Part shown: positions 39,231 to 52,382 of the stretch, one piece after another
How positions within the stretch are numbered: position 1 is the stretch's first letter
Layout: every line of letters starts with the position of its first letter
From: Serilophus lunatus
Taxonomy: Eukaryota; Chordata; Aves; Passeriformes; Eurylaimidae
NCBI GenBank assembly: GCA_013399895.1
Contig: VXBA01005863.1
Coordinates: 124,001-188,000, forward strand
Length of the DNA: 64,000 nucleotides
Reading direction: 5' to 3'
Made by a program: the position numbers and the translations under genes
Notes under the pieces: model-generated
Databases searched by the model: none
What the model was told of the DNA's origin: nothing
The model's input: the letters and a program-made list of their open reading frames with translations, nothing else

Positions 39231-39570
39231 GGAGCAAGGGAAGAAAAAATGTGAAAAACCAGGGTTTACATCGAGAACAGGGGATCCCGTCTCCTTTTCC
39301 CCTCCCCACTCCCTCCAAGAACCCGCCAGCACCCTCCCTGCACCCCCCCCTTCTTTTTCAACCCACTACAGTGTAAAAGTATGGATGAAGGAATTCTATG
39401 AAAGGTTAGCTACTAGAAGTCCAAAGAGTCCAGCATATTTGATCATTGTAACTCAAGAGCTCTAAATGCCATAAACTATGTAAAAACCACCAAACAACTC
39501 CCCCGTCCCACCAACTGAAAACTTGTCACTTGTCACTTCTGTGTTCTATCTAAGAGGCAGAAGACATACT

Positions 39571-39613
39571 AGATCATAGATCCAACCTAATTAATTCTGT
39601 GATTCTGTGATTC
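39571..39613 (+). mobile_element. CR1-like 3' tail
   Basis: 'agatcatagatccaacct' followed by two ATTCTGTG units is the pattern of a CR1 terminus, diverged and very short. The body is missing. It lies 340 bases downstream of the CpG island. Confidence 0.65.
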
Positions 39614-42600
39614 AAACTATTCAACTCGAGGCAGTGTGGGTTTTTTCTCTTCTATATATTCCCATGCAACTTGTGTGGCTTAAATCTAAACTGCTCCAGC
39701 AATGAGGATTATTTCTCTTCCTTTGGAAGTGTTGCATGCCTGGGCCTGTGTTGATAGACTACTTTTTTTTAAAAAAGAACTTTTTTCCCCTCTCATGTTC
39801 ATTTTAAGTGTTCCCTTCTGCTCATCTGTTATATAGTTCCCTAGCATCTTGAATTAAATAACGTACTTCATAGTAGGTTGCTCTCATATCAGAAGAGACA
39901 CATTGTGATGCAATGCAAATCCTTTATTATGTTTTATGTTTTTTTGGCAAAGGAACCTGGCAAGGCTGTGTCCCAAGTGCTCTAAAAAAGCTCAGGAGTA
40001 TTTTAAAATCAATATCAAAATGAAAGCTATATTATTCTCATACAGAGATATACTGCAAGTTCTTTTTAAAGTTAAAAAGATTTTTTTAACAATTTGGAAT
40101 TTGATTCAAGGAAAAAAACAACAAACAAACTCGTGTTTTTCCTAAACTTCATTACCTCAGCTGCTTCTTATAAAAATTGTGAATGAGAAATACAGAAGTA
40201 GATGTTTCAAACTGGGCTCCTGACTGAATTCAAGTGCCTGAAAATGTGAATTTTCAACAGTCTTTTTAGCTTCTGAGGAACTGTGGAAGCAAAAGATTCT
40301 AAGCACAACTAAATGCCTAAATATAAATTTAATAGCCTAACTAAGCCTATTGATTTTGGATTCCATTTTTTTAATATTATTATTTTCAGAATTTTCCTTG
40401 GATACCTCTTTTATTTACAGAGAATAATTTAAAGAGAAATAATTGCAGAAACATTTCTACTTATTGTCTGATTAAGTCTAGCTCACAAACATTTTGGAAG
40501 GTACATTCACAGCTGAAAAAGGAGTCATATAGCTTAGGATAAAACAATAATATCCTGGAGCACAGCACAACTCTAATGAAGACTTAAGTACTAAAGGATT
40601 TGGTTGTGCCAAAAATTAAAGCTAACTTCAGTCTGTGCAAGTGTGTGTTGAAGGTGGAAATGTAAACATGCTAGGAAGTAACACTGGAGATACTCTAAAT
40701 TCACACCAAAATATGACGTTTAGATATCTAACATAAGTTTTGGTACATGAACTAGTGTTCAAAACAAAAATTGTTCTGTGAGAACTGTTGTTTCTTGGGA
40801 GATGGAGAATAGCAAAATGTGATACATAATCAGTGACGCCTGTTCTGTCTTATACTTCAGTAAATCTCAGTCACCTAATTTCATAAGAGATATAGCAGAA
40901 ATGGACATTTTCCAGAACAGAATAGGACAATGGAAAAATTAGAGATTTCCATATGAGGAAAGAGAGTTCATACAGGACTATTAGACAGGAAAGAGGGTAT
41001 GTGGGATGCTGTTATTGAAGTACACTAAGTAACTAATGGTAGGGATAAAGGGAACAGCCATTAAAATAGATATATTTTACATTGATAAAAAAACAAGATT
41101 TGATTCATTTAGGTGAAGGTTACTGGATATCATTGAGACTGATAAAGATTTTTTAGTTACTAGAAAGCTGCAGAGCTAGAAAAAATGAATCCCTTTAAGA
41201 ACTTTGGGTCTTTAACTAGGGGCAGTCATCTTTGAAAGGAAGCACAACCTGAGTGAGGCATCAGATCTAGAAGGCCAGATTGTCAAAGATGAGTCGCCTT
41301 TGTTAGATTTTTAAACATAAATTAAAAATGTAACTAAATATATTTTATATGACATGTATCTCTGTATTTAAAAAAAATTAGCCATATCAAGAAACCTAAA
41401 ATTAATTCCCAAAATAAGTCACAGAGAGGAAAATTGATTTCTTCTCCTCTTAAGTCATAGTATTCTGGATTTTCCAATTTCTGAAACTGAAAAAAATAAT
41501 AATACACCTGAAGAAATTAATTTGAATACAATTTAGTGATACTAATAATTTCTTTTTGATTAAAAAGTATGCGATACCTTTCTTCCAGTAATGACATAAT
41601 CATATCAGAAAACTTATTTTTAGATTGAGTTGAATAAGTTGGGAAACTATCCAAAGTTTTCCGGCTAGGAGCCTGTGAATAATATAGCTGAATAATGTTG
41701 AGATACAGGGCTGAACAGAAACTGCTTTTGTTTAGTTTAACAGTCTACAGAGCTTAGCTAACATAGTCCCTAGAACTGGATGACAACCCTAAGAAATCTA
41801 CTTTGATGCTTCCACTGTGGCTAGGCAAATTTTAGGAGAATTTCTAAAGGATATAAAGGCAAATGAGGAAATGAAAAAACCCCAGAACAAAACCCATAAA
41901 AGCCACAGAAAGAATAATTTTGTAAAAAATTTTAAATAGAAAATCCAGATATAATTTTTAGTTTTGGTGTGGAGTCCACCTGTAAACCTTGGAATTGTTT
42001 GTGAGTTTGGTTTCCAAAATACCACCTACCTCTCTCCCAGTGGGAGCTGTTTTGATTCTGGAATTTCAGTTGCATGAATTCCTTAAAAAAGACATTCTAA
42101 TAGGCTATAAAGCCTACAGAGAGTCAAATAAATGCAGGATAACACAGGAACTTACATGTCCCTACTTTGGCCTGTGTCTGTGGCTAAATAGACTTGTTAC
42201 ATTGGCTGTGCATATTTTAGGCAAGGGCAAAAACCTTGGCATCATCTGCCAATAAACTTCTACAGTAGACTTCCTAAAACAGCAGCACCGTCCAAATGAA
42301 ATGGTTGTTTGGTAAGGTGAATATTTAAGATAACTTTTTAAAGATGAAGTCATCTCCAACTTAAAATATGGATAAATGCATGAAACATTTTCTTTTCCCT
42401 AATAAAAGATGAAGAAACAAAATCATTGATGTGAAGGTATAATTAATAATCATAGAGATATTGCATGACTATTTCCAAGAGTGTAGAAGTCCTTCACCTG
42501 TAGTAGAAAAAAGTTTAGTAGAGATCACATTATTCTTAACAAGGTCATAAATTTTCATGATTATTATTTTCTTTAAACTGTCCGTTCCTCATATACCTTG

Positions 42601-43746
42601 AATATTATTAGTCTGAGGTTTGATTAAACACATTGCTATCAATGTCGAACAATACATCTGTAATACAGTAAATAGTTTACTCATGAACTATCTAAGCTTA
42701 TATGTCAGAAAAATTACTTATGAAAAGGATATGTAGTGTTTAGTAAAGAGTCTCACGAATATTACACAAAAACCCCCTTAATCACCAAACAAGGCATATA
42801 CTACAAATTATGTTAAGCAGTAGATAATATCATCAAAAGCGTGTATGCGAGTTCAAAGCAAGTAGTTCAGAAAGTATATTGGTTCAGAGAGAAATTGTTT
42901 CAAGCCAAATGTCACAAAAGGTGCCTAGTCAATAGTCATATATATTTTCAAGTACATTGATTTTTTATTCGACTATAAGAAAATGGACTGTTTTTCTATT
43001 GTTTCAACATTAATTTGCATAGTTTGTGGTAATTGCCAAAGTACTCCTACGTACTGGATAAGGGAATGTAAAATCCAACGGGAAATTAACCAAAAACTTA
43101 CTTTCCTTTTCCTGGTTGGTTGGTTCGTTGTCTGTCAGACATATATGTTGTTAAAATGTTTGGCCTAAACTTACATACATCAGAAAACTAATAGAACATT
43201 AGAGAAAGTTTTATCATGAATGTCTGGTTTTGTGACTCCCTAGTAAAAGAGAAATGAAGCGTTATATTCCCCTTGAATGCTGACAAGAAGCTAAGCTTAA
43301 TTCTCAAAATAATACACGTGTATGCTAGGAATTTACCTCCCCTGAAGTGTCTATTGAGTTCATGAAGTAAATAACATGGTGAGTGGGTCTGACATTTCAG
43401 AAAAGGCACAAATCTCCTGGTTTATAGGTAGGAAAAGAAATGCGTCTAAAAGTTTATTTTAATGGAATCCATGCTCTTAAAAAAAGTGTACCAATTAATT
43501 TATTAAAAATAAAAGCCAAACTAGTAGGTAGTCTATTCTGCTTCTTAGACCAAAGTTGTTTTGATATTAAAATTTTTGCTGAAGTGGAAAGAGTGAGAAT
43601 AGAATGAAAACTTCAAAGAAATGACCTGAAGGTTTCAAGCGCAGAGGAAACTCCATTGACGGAAGCAGAATTACCACAGCAGTGATGCTGGCCTACTTCA
43701 TTAGACAGACTTCAAAGACACCTTTTCTAATACAAACTGCATTTAG

Positions 43747-43790
43747 AAAAAAAAACACAAAAAAACACAAACAACAAAAAAATCAAAAAA
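43747..43790. repeat. A-rich (CA5-7)n low-complexity tract
   Basis: Nearly only A with scattered C over about 44 bases. It is a simple low-complexity tract in intron 4 with no attached element. Confidence 0.85.
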
Positions 43791-45758
43791 TACCCTCAAA
43801 GAAACAACTGGAAAAAAATTCCAGTGGGAATATAGTACAGAAAAATAGAAACGTAGTTTTAAATCTTAGTATTTGGACTTTGGCCAATGAGACAAATCTT
43901 ATATTGTTTTTCCTAAAATGAAACAAATAACAATGTTACTTCCAAATTATCATGATTTAAAAATAAAAGTATCATACCTTGCTTAGGTAAGAATACTTTC
44001 ATTTCACAGTTTTGCTTTAGAATACAATGCAACGAAGTATATTGGGTCGTATCAAGCTAGATCGTAGTTTAATTGAGTTTCAGTACTGAAATAAGGAAAT
44101 TTTTATGTTCAGCGTCTGAAATTTATGTTAGCAGGAAAATATTTAAATTCTTCAAAACAGAGATTCGGACATTTTCTCCCCATTGTTGATGATCATAGGA
44201 GGAGGTCAATATTTATTCATACTGAAAAAATAATATTTTAAGTATATATTTTTGCATTGAAAATCTTGATTGTTGATATTCAAATAAATTACACACCCTC
44301 TTTCCTACAGTATATGTCAGTGCCAAATCCATCTTCACTCTGCTTTGTGAAACCTGTATTATTCGCTCACTAATGATATTACAGAGAATATCAGCATATA
44401 TAAACCAACTAACAACACTCTTGGTGTCACCCACATGGCTTATTAATGAAAAATTTCTTTGTATGCATACCATTCTTCAGCTGGAATCATTAAATGCACG
44501 TTAGGGTGCCTGTGGGGAAAAATATAAATCAATTAAAGAAATATAGACACTAGAAATATTAAACAAAGCCAGTAACTTAATCTCCTTGTAGATGTTTGTG
44601 AAAGACTGCCTTAGTTCTCCTCTCAGTGAATGGGTAGTTACTCACAAAACTGCTGTCTCAAGCAGAAACTCTTAAGGAACTATATTGCAGCTGGATAATT
44701 AAGTGTCTTTATCTCTTTGTAAATGGACCATAAGGCATTCTATTTCAGCTCACTAATGAGGGCCACTTTATGGTATTCCTAAGTGATGTTTTTCAAATGC
44801 ACAGTGATTTGAAGTATTATTGTTCTTACCAGTCACTAAGGCTGGATTTATTGGGAAACAAACTTGATAACTGTTGATAATTTATTAGGTATTAAATAAT
44901 TATGCCCTAGAGAGGGTGAAAGCTCACTATGTTGATGTTGATTTCCAAGACCGAGTTAATTCCTGCAGCACTACAGGAGGGGAATTCTGCTTTAAGTGAT
45001 TTATTTAATAAGTGGTTGGATAGCTTGAGTGCTCTTGCTATGCAATTGTTTGCCTTTCTCATTGCACACTCTTACAGGGTGAGTGGGAGGGGGCAAAGTA
45101 ACATTCTATTAGCAGCTAAAACATTTCTATAAATGTTAATGTGAAACATCCAATTGGCTAAAACTTTTCTCTTTCCGCCTCATGTTAAAAACATTGATCT
45201 GAAATTCTAGGTAATGAACTTTAGCATTCCTAAAAATCTGATACTGGACTAAGTCATAGGCTGCTAGAATCATTGTAATTGCAAGTCAGTGTGGCCTAGT
45301 AGTTATGCTGGATTGTACTTAAATGAGGTTTGCGCATCTCTCTGGGCCTCCCACGTGCAGTGAGTTCTGTGCATGTAGCCTTTAAGGGCCAGTGATTGAG
45401 GGCAAAGGGACTATTTTTGCTTTTGTCGTTCCTTAGAAACAAAATCCTTCCACTTCTCCATCTGGTCCAGTGACTGTAGGGCCACAGAGTGAATCAAGAT
45501 CACTGAGCTTTCCCAGCAAAATTATCAATATGTATAACAAAGAAACAAACCAATAACCAAATGGCCAAGCAACCAAACAAAAAGCCCAAGCTTGCCTCCA
45601 CACTTCCCCCCTATACCAAACCTGAACAGTTTCTGTCAGGTGTATTAGTTGATTCATTCCGTGGCAATGGAAGCAGTTTATAGCAAACACATAGCAAGAG
45701 CAGCACTCTCATTGTACTGTTTGGGGCTATGACTAAGTGCTCCCTTAGACATTAAAAA

Positions 45759-45783
45759 TGTGTGTATATATATATGTATATAC
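45759..45783. repeat. Short (TG)n(TA)n tract
   Basis: A few TG units followed by interrupted TA units. It is a minor microsatellite. Confidence 0.8.
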
Positions 45784-47574
45784 GTAGGTATACTGTCACA
45801 GAGTCTGAACACTGAAACAAAGGCCAGCATTTTCCATTTTCTATCCTAATCATTCAACAAATGAACGTGCATAGGAAAGGAATTCTGCAATTTTATTTTA
45901 TTCTACCTTCTAGAACATTTGTGTAAGTTCAAGGTAAGCTGCTAAGGAAATCTTGAATGAAAGACACAGGCAATGCTACTTGCCTATTAGTGGTCAAAAC
46001 GAAAATGGTGCTTTATAAATTGCTATAATGGAACAGAGAAAATAAAAAAAAAAGTATTGGAACCTACATCTCACAAAAAAAAGGAAGAAAAAGCTACAAA
46101 GACAGATTATTGAATATGTGAAATAGCATTAATTAAGCATATGAGAAATACTTTGGGCAATGTAAATTAGAAGGAGAACACAGTAGAAATTGTGGGTGGC
46201 TTTTAGAACAGGGGTGCTGACTTACTGACACTTTCAGCTAAGAATGGTCACCTGCTGAAACAGTCTGTTTAAAAGCTAACAGCAGGAGATTGTCTTTCAC
46301 ATGGCATGTGTATGGGGTTTCTTGGTATAGAACATTGAATGATTAAAACTAATGTAGCTTCAAAAATGCAACTGGAGAAATTAATGGATGAAAAATTCTT
46401 TCAAAGCCTATTAAATATGCAGATATTTCATCTGGCAGAGGGAGTGCTTATGTTATAAATTCCTGGATACACTTTCCTGCATGTTTGCTTTTCTCCAGTC
46501 CTCTGCCTTGGACATTTGTTCCCATTGAAGAGTCTTTTTTGGGCCAGGTGCTAGCTAAACTCTTGTAAAATCTTAGAGCCCTCCTGAGGAGGGAGAATTC
46601 TAAAGGAAAGAAAATAAGGAGAAGATAAGTAATTATAAGGATGTAAGAATTAAAGAAGTGAAATAGGTTGAAAGATTAGGTCCCGTGAGGATGACCCCTG
46701 ACTTTTGGCCACTGAGGTTGGAGTTGGGACACTGGAGAGGCTGGAATGTAACCTGAGATATCTACTCTCATAACTTTATTTGGGAATAATGGAGGCTTTG
46801 ACAATAAAGTTTTACAAACTAGAATCTGCGAATTTGCAATCTATAAACTTGATTTTTGAACAATAGTTCTCAGAACAGAAATACTTTATTCCAGTATGTC
46901 AGAACAAGCTTTTCCAATTTGCTGTTGGCCAGCTCTTTTTGTCAGATTCAGAGCAGCTTTTAAAACCATTTTTGTGAATGCTTACTTTGTTGGAGGGAAA
47001 ATGCATGTCTAAACTCCAGTTCTAAACATCCTCTTTCCTTCCTAATAAATATTAGAGAAGATGGCAAGTCTGTCAGCAGCCTGTCATTGATTGGTGAAAT
47101 TGATCTTGATAATATCCGAGTCTACCCTTAAAATAGTGGGTCACTGTGAATCTCAGCACACCTTTGGATAAGTAAAAGCACATAACACTGTATAGAAGTG
47201 AACCATGTTTGGAAGAGCTATGGCTGCTAGCAGACTGTCTGTTGTTGATAATGTATAAAGTAAACTTTGTAGCAAAAACATTGTAACTAGTGATAAGTAG
47301 GCATTCTGGTTACTTTTTATAATCCTCCAATCATAGTAGTAGAAAACAACTTTTTGTCCTATGAGAAGAGAACAAGCTGTCTTGTGTAATAATGTGACAC
47401 CGAATGCACAAAGGAACAAAGGAGCCATTTCGGCCATCTTTGTCCAGCAACATACTATGTTGTTGTCCGTCTCTACCACGACAAATAAACAATGTGTGTA
47501 AGCAAACATGCTCATCAACTTATCTGAGAAGACTGCAGGATATATAGAAGCACCTTTCATCTCCCTCCACTTAA

Positions 47575-47592
47575 TTTTTTTTTTTTTTTTTT
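47575..47592. repeat. Poly(T) run of 18
   Basis: An uninterrupted run of T lies 11 bases before the LTR copy at 47604. It may be a pre-existing homopolymer or the poly(A) tail of a minus-strand insertion with no recognisable body. Confidence 0.95.
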
Positions 47593-47603
47593 GCTAAAGA
47601 TTA

Positions 47604-47998
47604 TGCTGCCTGAAGAGCAACAGCTAAAAAAATTAAGAAACATGAAATGAAGGGGAGAAGCACCTTTACTAGCCCTATCCGATGATCTAAAGAGAAAAAT
47701 CATAACAATCTCTTCATTTTTATGACTTTCAGAGTGCCCTCCCCAATACTATCCAACTAAAGTCCACGTTACTACTATGTCCCCTAGACATCCAACAGGA
47801 TGGTCCCTTGTTACCTATCTCTACATCAGTTCAGCCCCTTGTAGGCCTGGAAGCCTAACTCTGTGTTTTTACTTACTACCCCACTTATCTATAGAAAGAA
47901 TGCAAACACACTGGAACTGGCCCTTAATATTCTGAGTTAGCCAGCTACCTAGCGAAAGTGAATTCCCCAAAATATTAAGCATACCCCTTAATGCATCA
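47604..47998 (-). mobile_element. ERV LTR, copy 1 (minus strand, probably solo)
   Basis: About 395 bp aligns by eye end to end with 54496-54896 at roughly three quarters identity or better, in the same orientation. On the minus strand both copies start TGATGC and end CAGCA, giving TG...CA termini as in LTRs. Near the 3' end both have a TAAAG motif followed by a 'gcttctccccttca' block, consistent with an R/U5 region. Other shared blocks are 'ggaagcctaactct', 'ccccacttatcta', 'gaatgcaaacacac' and 'aatattaagcatacc'. No flanking internal viral sequence and no clear target duplication were seen here, so a solo LTR is likely. The family is not named. Confidence 0.7.
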
Positions 47999-50900
47999 AT
48001 GATATTGAGATTTTATGGCAATGAAAATAAAACATAAAATCAATGCAAGAGAAAATTAAGTTTATGTTAGAGAAAGTCTTGAATCAGGTAGTGGTATTTT
48101 GTCTTTACAACTATTTAGAATTGGAAAGTAAATGTATATTGGTTCACATTTAAGACTTTTAATTAACTAGCTACATGCATAAAAAGTTCCTAATGTTTCA
48201 TCAGTAATAAGTAACTGCAATTATTATTTTTTTATTTCATACATATGAATAGATTGTAATTTTCCAGTTATTTTTCGCTTTGGATATATTGAATGATGGC
48301 GATAGCTTTAATAATCCAGGAATATGTTGTGGAAAGGGAAAACAGTTGGTATGCAATGTGTACTAGAATCCAGAAAATACAATGTAGAAAATTTTTTTTT
48401 GAGTCCGGTCTGAAAGGGACCCAAATGTGCTTTTACAGTGCTATCATTTCAGTTTGTAGGCATCACTGTTGTTATCTGGAGAGCATATCTGACTTGAAAT
48501 TAGCCTTCAAGTTTGTGCCTTTTCCTGTTACTTGTGTAACATTTGCAGCACAATGGCTTTGTCACAAGGTTGTCTTGTTTGGGGGAATAGCTGAGTGCCA
48601 CAGTCAGGTATTACGTTGCAGTTTAATGTTTGTTTTCAAGTGGAGATTGGTATATGCAAGTCTAGGACACTGAAAAAACAGACTATACCTCTGGCTGTAA
48701 ATCATCAAGAACTGTAAGTCTGCATATTTTTCCTCCTCAAAACAAAAATAATCTTTACCCTTAATCTGTCAGGTCTGTTTGTGGTTCCTGCTGTTAAGTC
48801 TGGGAACATATATACGTGTGTGGGCAATGTTCCAGGCCTCTTCACTGGGGGTATTTGACTGACAGCCTTTTGATAATGTTAGCAAACTATTCTGAATTTG
48901 ATTCTTCATGAACCAGGCACTATTTGTCATTATAACTGGAACTTTTTTTGGTGCACAGCAGCTGCACCCAAATGGCTTGGAAAGAGGTCAGAGATGCAGG
49001 GTCTCATACAGAAATGTAGGATTCCCCATCATGTGTCTGGAACCATGACAAGAACAAGTCAAAATTTATTTGCAGTCTGCATCTAGACAGAGACTGCCAT
49101 TTTGTAGTCCTTGAATGACCTTGAAGGCTAGAACTGAAGGTAAAAATGATCAATTTACAACCTTCCCCTTTTTGATTTTTTAGAAGCTGTTCAACTGGGG
49201 ATGGAAATTTTTAACTTGGATGCTTTTGATAGAGCAGCTAAAATTTAGTTCAGTTATACTTGCAAATAAGTTATGGAGAAAGACTTTTCCTTCCTTGCTT
49301 CAAAAGCATGAAGGATTGTTTTAAGTGCTTTTTGGTATGCATAGTGATTATTGAATTCTATAAGAAAATTAGATATATGTAAACAAAACATTAAAACAAT
49401 GAAAATTTAAAAATTCATTAAGACACTAAAGAAATTTCTGCACATCTGTCCAAAATAGTCACGATCATGCAGAAAAACCAACAGCTGCCTCTTATTTGCT
49501 GGCAGTATCACTAAAGGATATTAAGACTCTTGTAATTAACTCAGTTTCGACTGATTTCACAAACATGGCAGTTCAGATCTCAAATAATTTAGTAAATATG
49601 AATATCATTTTATTGTTTCAATCAACCTAATGAACTGCAGTTTAATTTTACTTATTGCTTACGGACAAACTGTACTATTCATTCCCCAGATACCTGACGA
49701 AGGCTTGAAAAGCAATGAGATAACCACTTAATTGTCTCAGAAACAACCAGAAATCTTAATTTTTTAAAAAATCAAGTATATTATTTTAATTTTTTTTTCC
49801 TAGTTGAGATGCAGTTAGCTAATTTTCCTATAGGTAGGAAAAAAGATAGGTACTATATGTTTTAAAATTCCTACTCCTAGAAGAGAACATTAGATATTTT
49901 AGAAGCAATTTATTCTTAGCAGTCATTTATTTTTTTTTTTTAAACCTGAGCAGTAAAGCAAACATCCTTCATTTGTAATAGATGATAGGAACTAGCAAAT
50001 TAATTTGCTACTAACTTAATTTTATAAATGATAGCAGAAAAATAGTCTCACCCTACACCAAGGCACACAGAGCTACATTTCCCTGGCTCTTGATTTTGGA
50101 AAAGACCCTGTGCTTGCAAGCACAGGTAAGTCTTTCTAAGAAGCCACAATCTCAGATGCTGATCTGGCTTTCTACTGAAAGTTTGTACCCTGTGAGCAGA
50201 TGCAGCAGAAAGTTGCTCAGCCCTGGCAATTCACAGCCTATGGGTCATCAGCGACCTCATTTATTTAGCCTCCTGTTTGTCTATGGGACCTGAGCAATTA
50301 TAGATGGTACTTGCTGTATTGCCTGGACTCCAGTCATCATCCAGGGAAAAGAAACAACTGAAAGACTGAAAACTGAAAGAAACAATTCAAATCAAGTAGG
50401 GTAACACAGGTAGCATAGCCCAAGGAAGAAGTTATTGGGCTAAAAATTAACCAGACCTTTGAAACTGCAGTGAAAAAAAATTATTTTTCTTGTCAATTCT
50501 CTTTCTCTTCAGGAGAAGAGGAATTTCCACATAGACATCATTGCTTCAAAGGAGCATGACTTCATCACCAGCTCATTCATCCAGAAAGGGCAATAAAAAA
50601 GCCCTTCAGGGTTCCAAATTTTGGCTAAGCATTCAGGTATAAAAAATGATAATATTATTTTGCTTGACATAGACTTATGTTTATCTTCAGGTACATAAAA
50701 CTCTGGCATAAGCACTGTATTTGAAAACAGATATACACATATTAGAAATTTGTGTAAAGTCAACTAAGATCTTGAAGCCGACAGAGAAATTTAATGGATA
50801 TATATTTTAATTCAGGACTATTATTTGTGCTTTCTTACTTAGAAATTTACTTACACTTCTACCATATGTATGCCAATACATCATTCAAGGACTTCACTTA

Positions 50901-51308
50901 GTGTATAAAGGATTCAAAGTCTATATGATATAGAAAAAACAGTCTGGAGCTGTAGTAGGTAGAAGTGACTTGGAAATTATATGGCATATTAAGTTAGAAA
51001 AACAACAGCAAACCTTAGAGAAAACATATTTTATCCTAAACGAACATTACCAGAAACATTCCTGAGTGTTAATTTTCTGATAACTTTGGGCCGTTCTCGT
51101 AAATTACAGTGTGATGTATTAGGAAAAACTAAACTTTATGCTGGTCATGCTTAATATACTATGTTGCAATCTGTAATAGTGCAGCTTCTTGCAAAGGAGA
51201 CAGTCTTTTCTTCCAGTGGGAGCACCAGCTCCTGAGAGAGAGATGAGAGGTATCCATGGAAAGCCATCTTCTCCTGGCTACAGTGGTTCCCCAAACAAAA
51301 CTTCTGCT

Positions 51309-51347
51309 AAAACCCAACCCAAACCAAACCATAAAAACAAACCAAAA
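51309..51347. repeat. A/C-rich low-complexity tract
   Basis: Repeated AAACC and AACCC-like units occur over about 39 bases. The pattern is irregular and is not a telomeric array. Confidence 0.7.
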
Positions 51348-51940
51348 TTGGTACTGGGTTGTTAGATTTTAGGAAATTAAATGTCTATTGTCTGTGACCT
51401 CAACTACTTCAGCTGTCTCATACCAAGAAGCAGGATGAAAAGAACTGGCCACATCTAAGATAAATATCTGTCCTTTTCACCTTCATCTCTCACACAAACC
51501 TCACTTTTATTGTGTTTTATTAGTCTTTAAGCATGAGGAAATAATTTATTTCTAAAGATGCTTCTGAGATATCCATCTCTTTAGAAAATGATTTTCAAAG
51601 CTATTTATTCTGATATTAAAATCTCACCTTGTTTACAATTTTAATAATATGAATTTTAGAATATACTTATGATTTCTTTTGTTTAACTTTCCATTAAAAA
51701 GGAGGTAAATTCAAATTTCCTTGTTTGATTCTTAGACAGTTATTTTCAAGGTGTTTTCAGTGTGTGTATAATGGTTAAATAGAAGTAAAATAATCTCTCT
51801 ACATACAGCAAAAAAAATATAAGTACTTTAAGACTGGAGGAAATGAATGCTGCCTCTGCACATCTAAATATATTTTTTAGACAGGAGAGAATGATGTCTA
51901 CAATTGAAACAACAACATTAGAAAAATTCAGGCCAGGAAG

Positions 51941-52015
51941 ACTGGATCTATTCTAAAGCCCTCTGAAATCAATGAGGGACTTTGCTTTGACTCTCCTATG
52001 CTTTGGCTCCAGCCC
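51941..52015. repeat. Ancient dispersed repeat fragment ('gaaatcaatgaggga' type)
   Basis: 'tctaaagccctctgaaatca' followed by 'tttgactctcctatgctttg' and 'ggctccagcccc' matches the order of old amniote repeats in which 'cactgaaatcaatggga' alternates with 'attgacttcaatgggc' and ends in a 'ggatcaggcccc' block. It is diverged. It belongs to the same loose set as 21141, 23052 and 27502. Confidence 0.5.
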
Positions 52016-52337
52016 CAAGTAATTATTCAGGTTGGACTTTGGCCACTGATACTAACACCATCTGCTTACAGAGAGTACCATGAAGTCTATAACACAAACC
52101 ACAAAGGCCTCAGTTTTGTGTCCTATCTGAAAAATGATACCTTTGAGAGTGTTGATGTGCACCTTGCTGAGGACCTCACTCCCTGCCATCTCACAGGAAA
52201 ACGTATCATCTACTGCATTGACGACACTGCCTTTTCAAAAAATAGACAAGTTTCAAAAGTGCTGATTTTCCAGTTGAAGTTCATATGCAAATATATGAAC
52301 TAGGTTTTATTTTTATTGATGGTCTTGACTGAGGTTA

Positions 52338-52382
52338 AGCATTTAACCATTCCTTTCCTCATTTTCCCCATCTGTGAAATTG
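52338..52382. repeat. Possible MIR/SINE-like remnant
   Basis: 'gcatttaaccattccttt' and 'cctcattttccccatctgtg' resemble the central and 3' part of MIR-type SINEs (the 'cctcagtttccccatctgta' block). It is only 45 bases long, so the call is weak. Confidence 0.3.

Noticed and set aside
38845..39318. 157-codon minus frame and 169-codon + frame (38956-39465) over the CpG island
   Set aside because: Very GC-rich DNA lacks stop codons by chance; one frame crosses the assembly gap and both are Arg/Pro/Ala-rich without domains.
45285..45360. Possible MIR-like SINE ('tggcctagtagttatgctgg', 'ctctctgggcctcc')
   Set aside because: Only two short blocks fit and the order between them is poor; too weak to list as a feature.
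48293..48673. 126-codon + frame in intron 4
   Set aside because: No recognisable domain, no splice context linking it to ANGPT1, and no second gene signals around it.
51309..51347. Interstitial telomeric repeat
   Set aside because: The AACCC/AAACC units are irregular and not TTAGGG-type.
51998..52303. 101-codon + frame in intron 4
   Set aside because: It starts inside an old dispersed repeat and has no domain; taken as chance.
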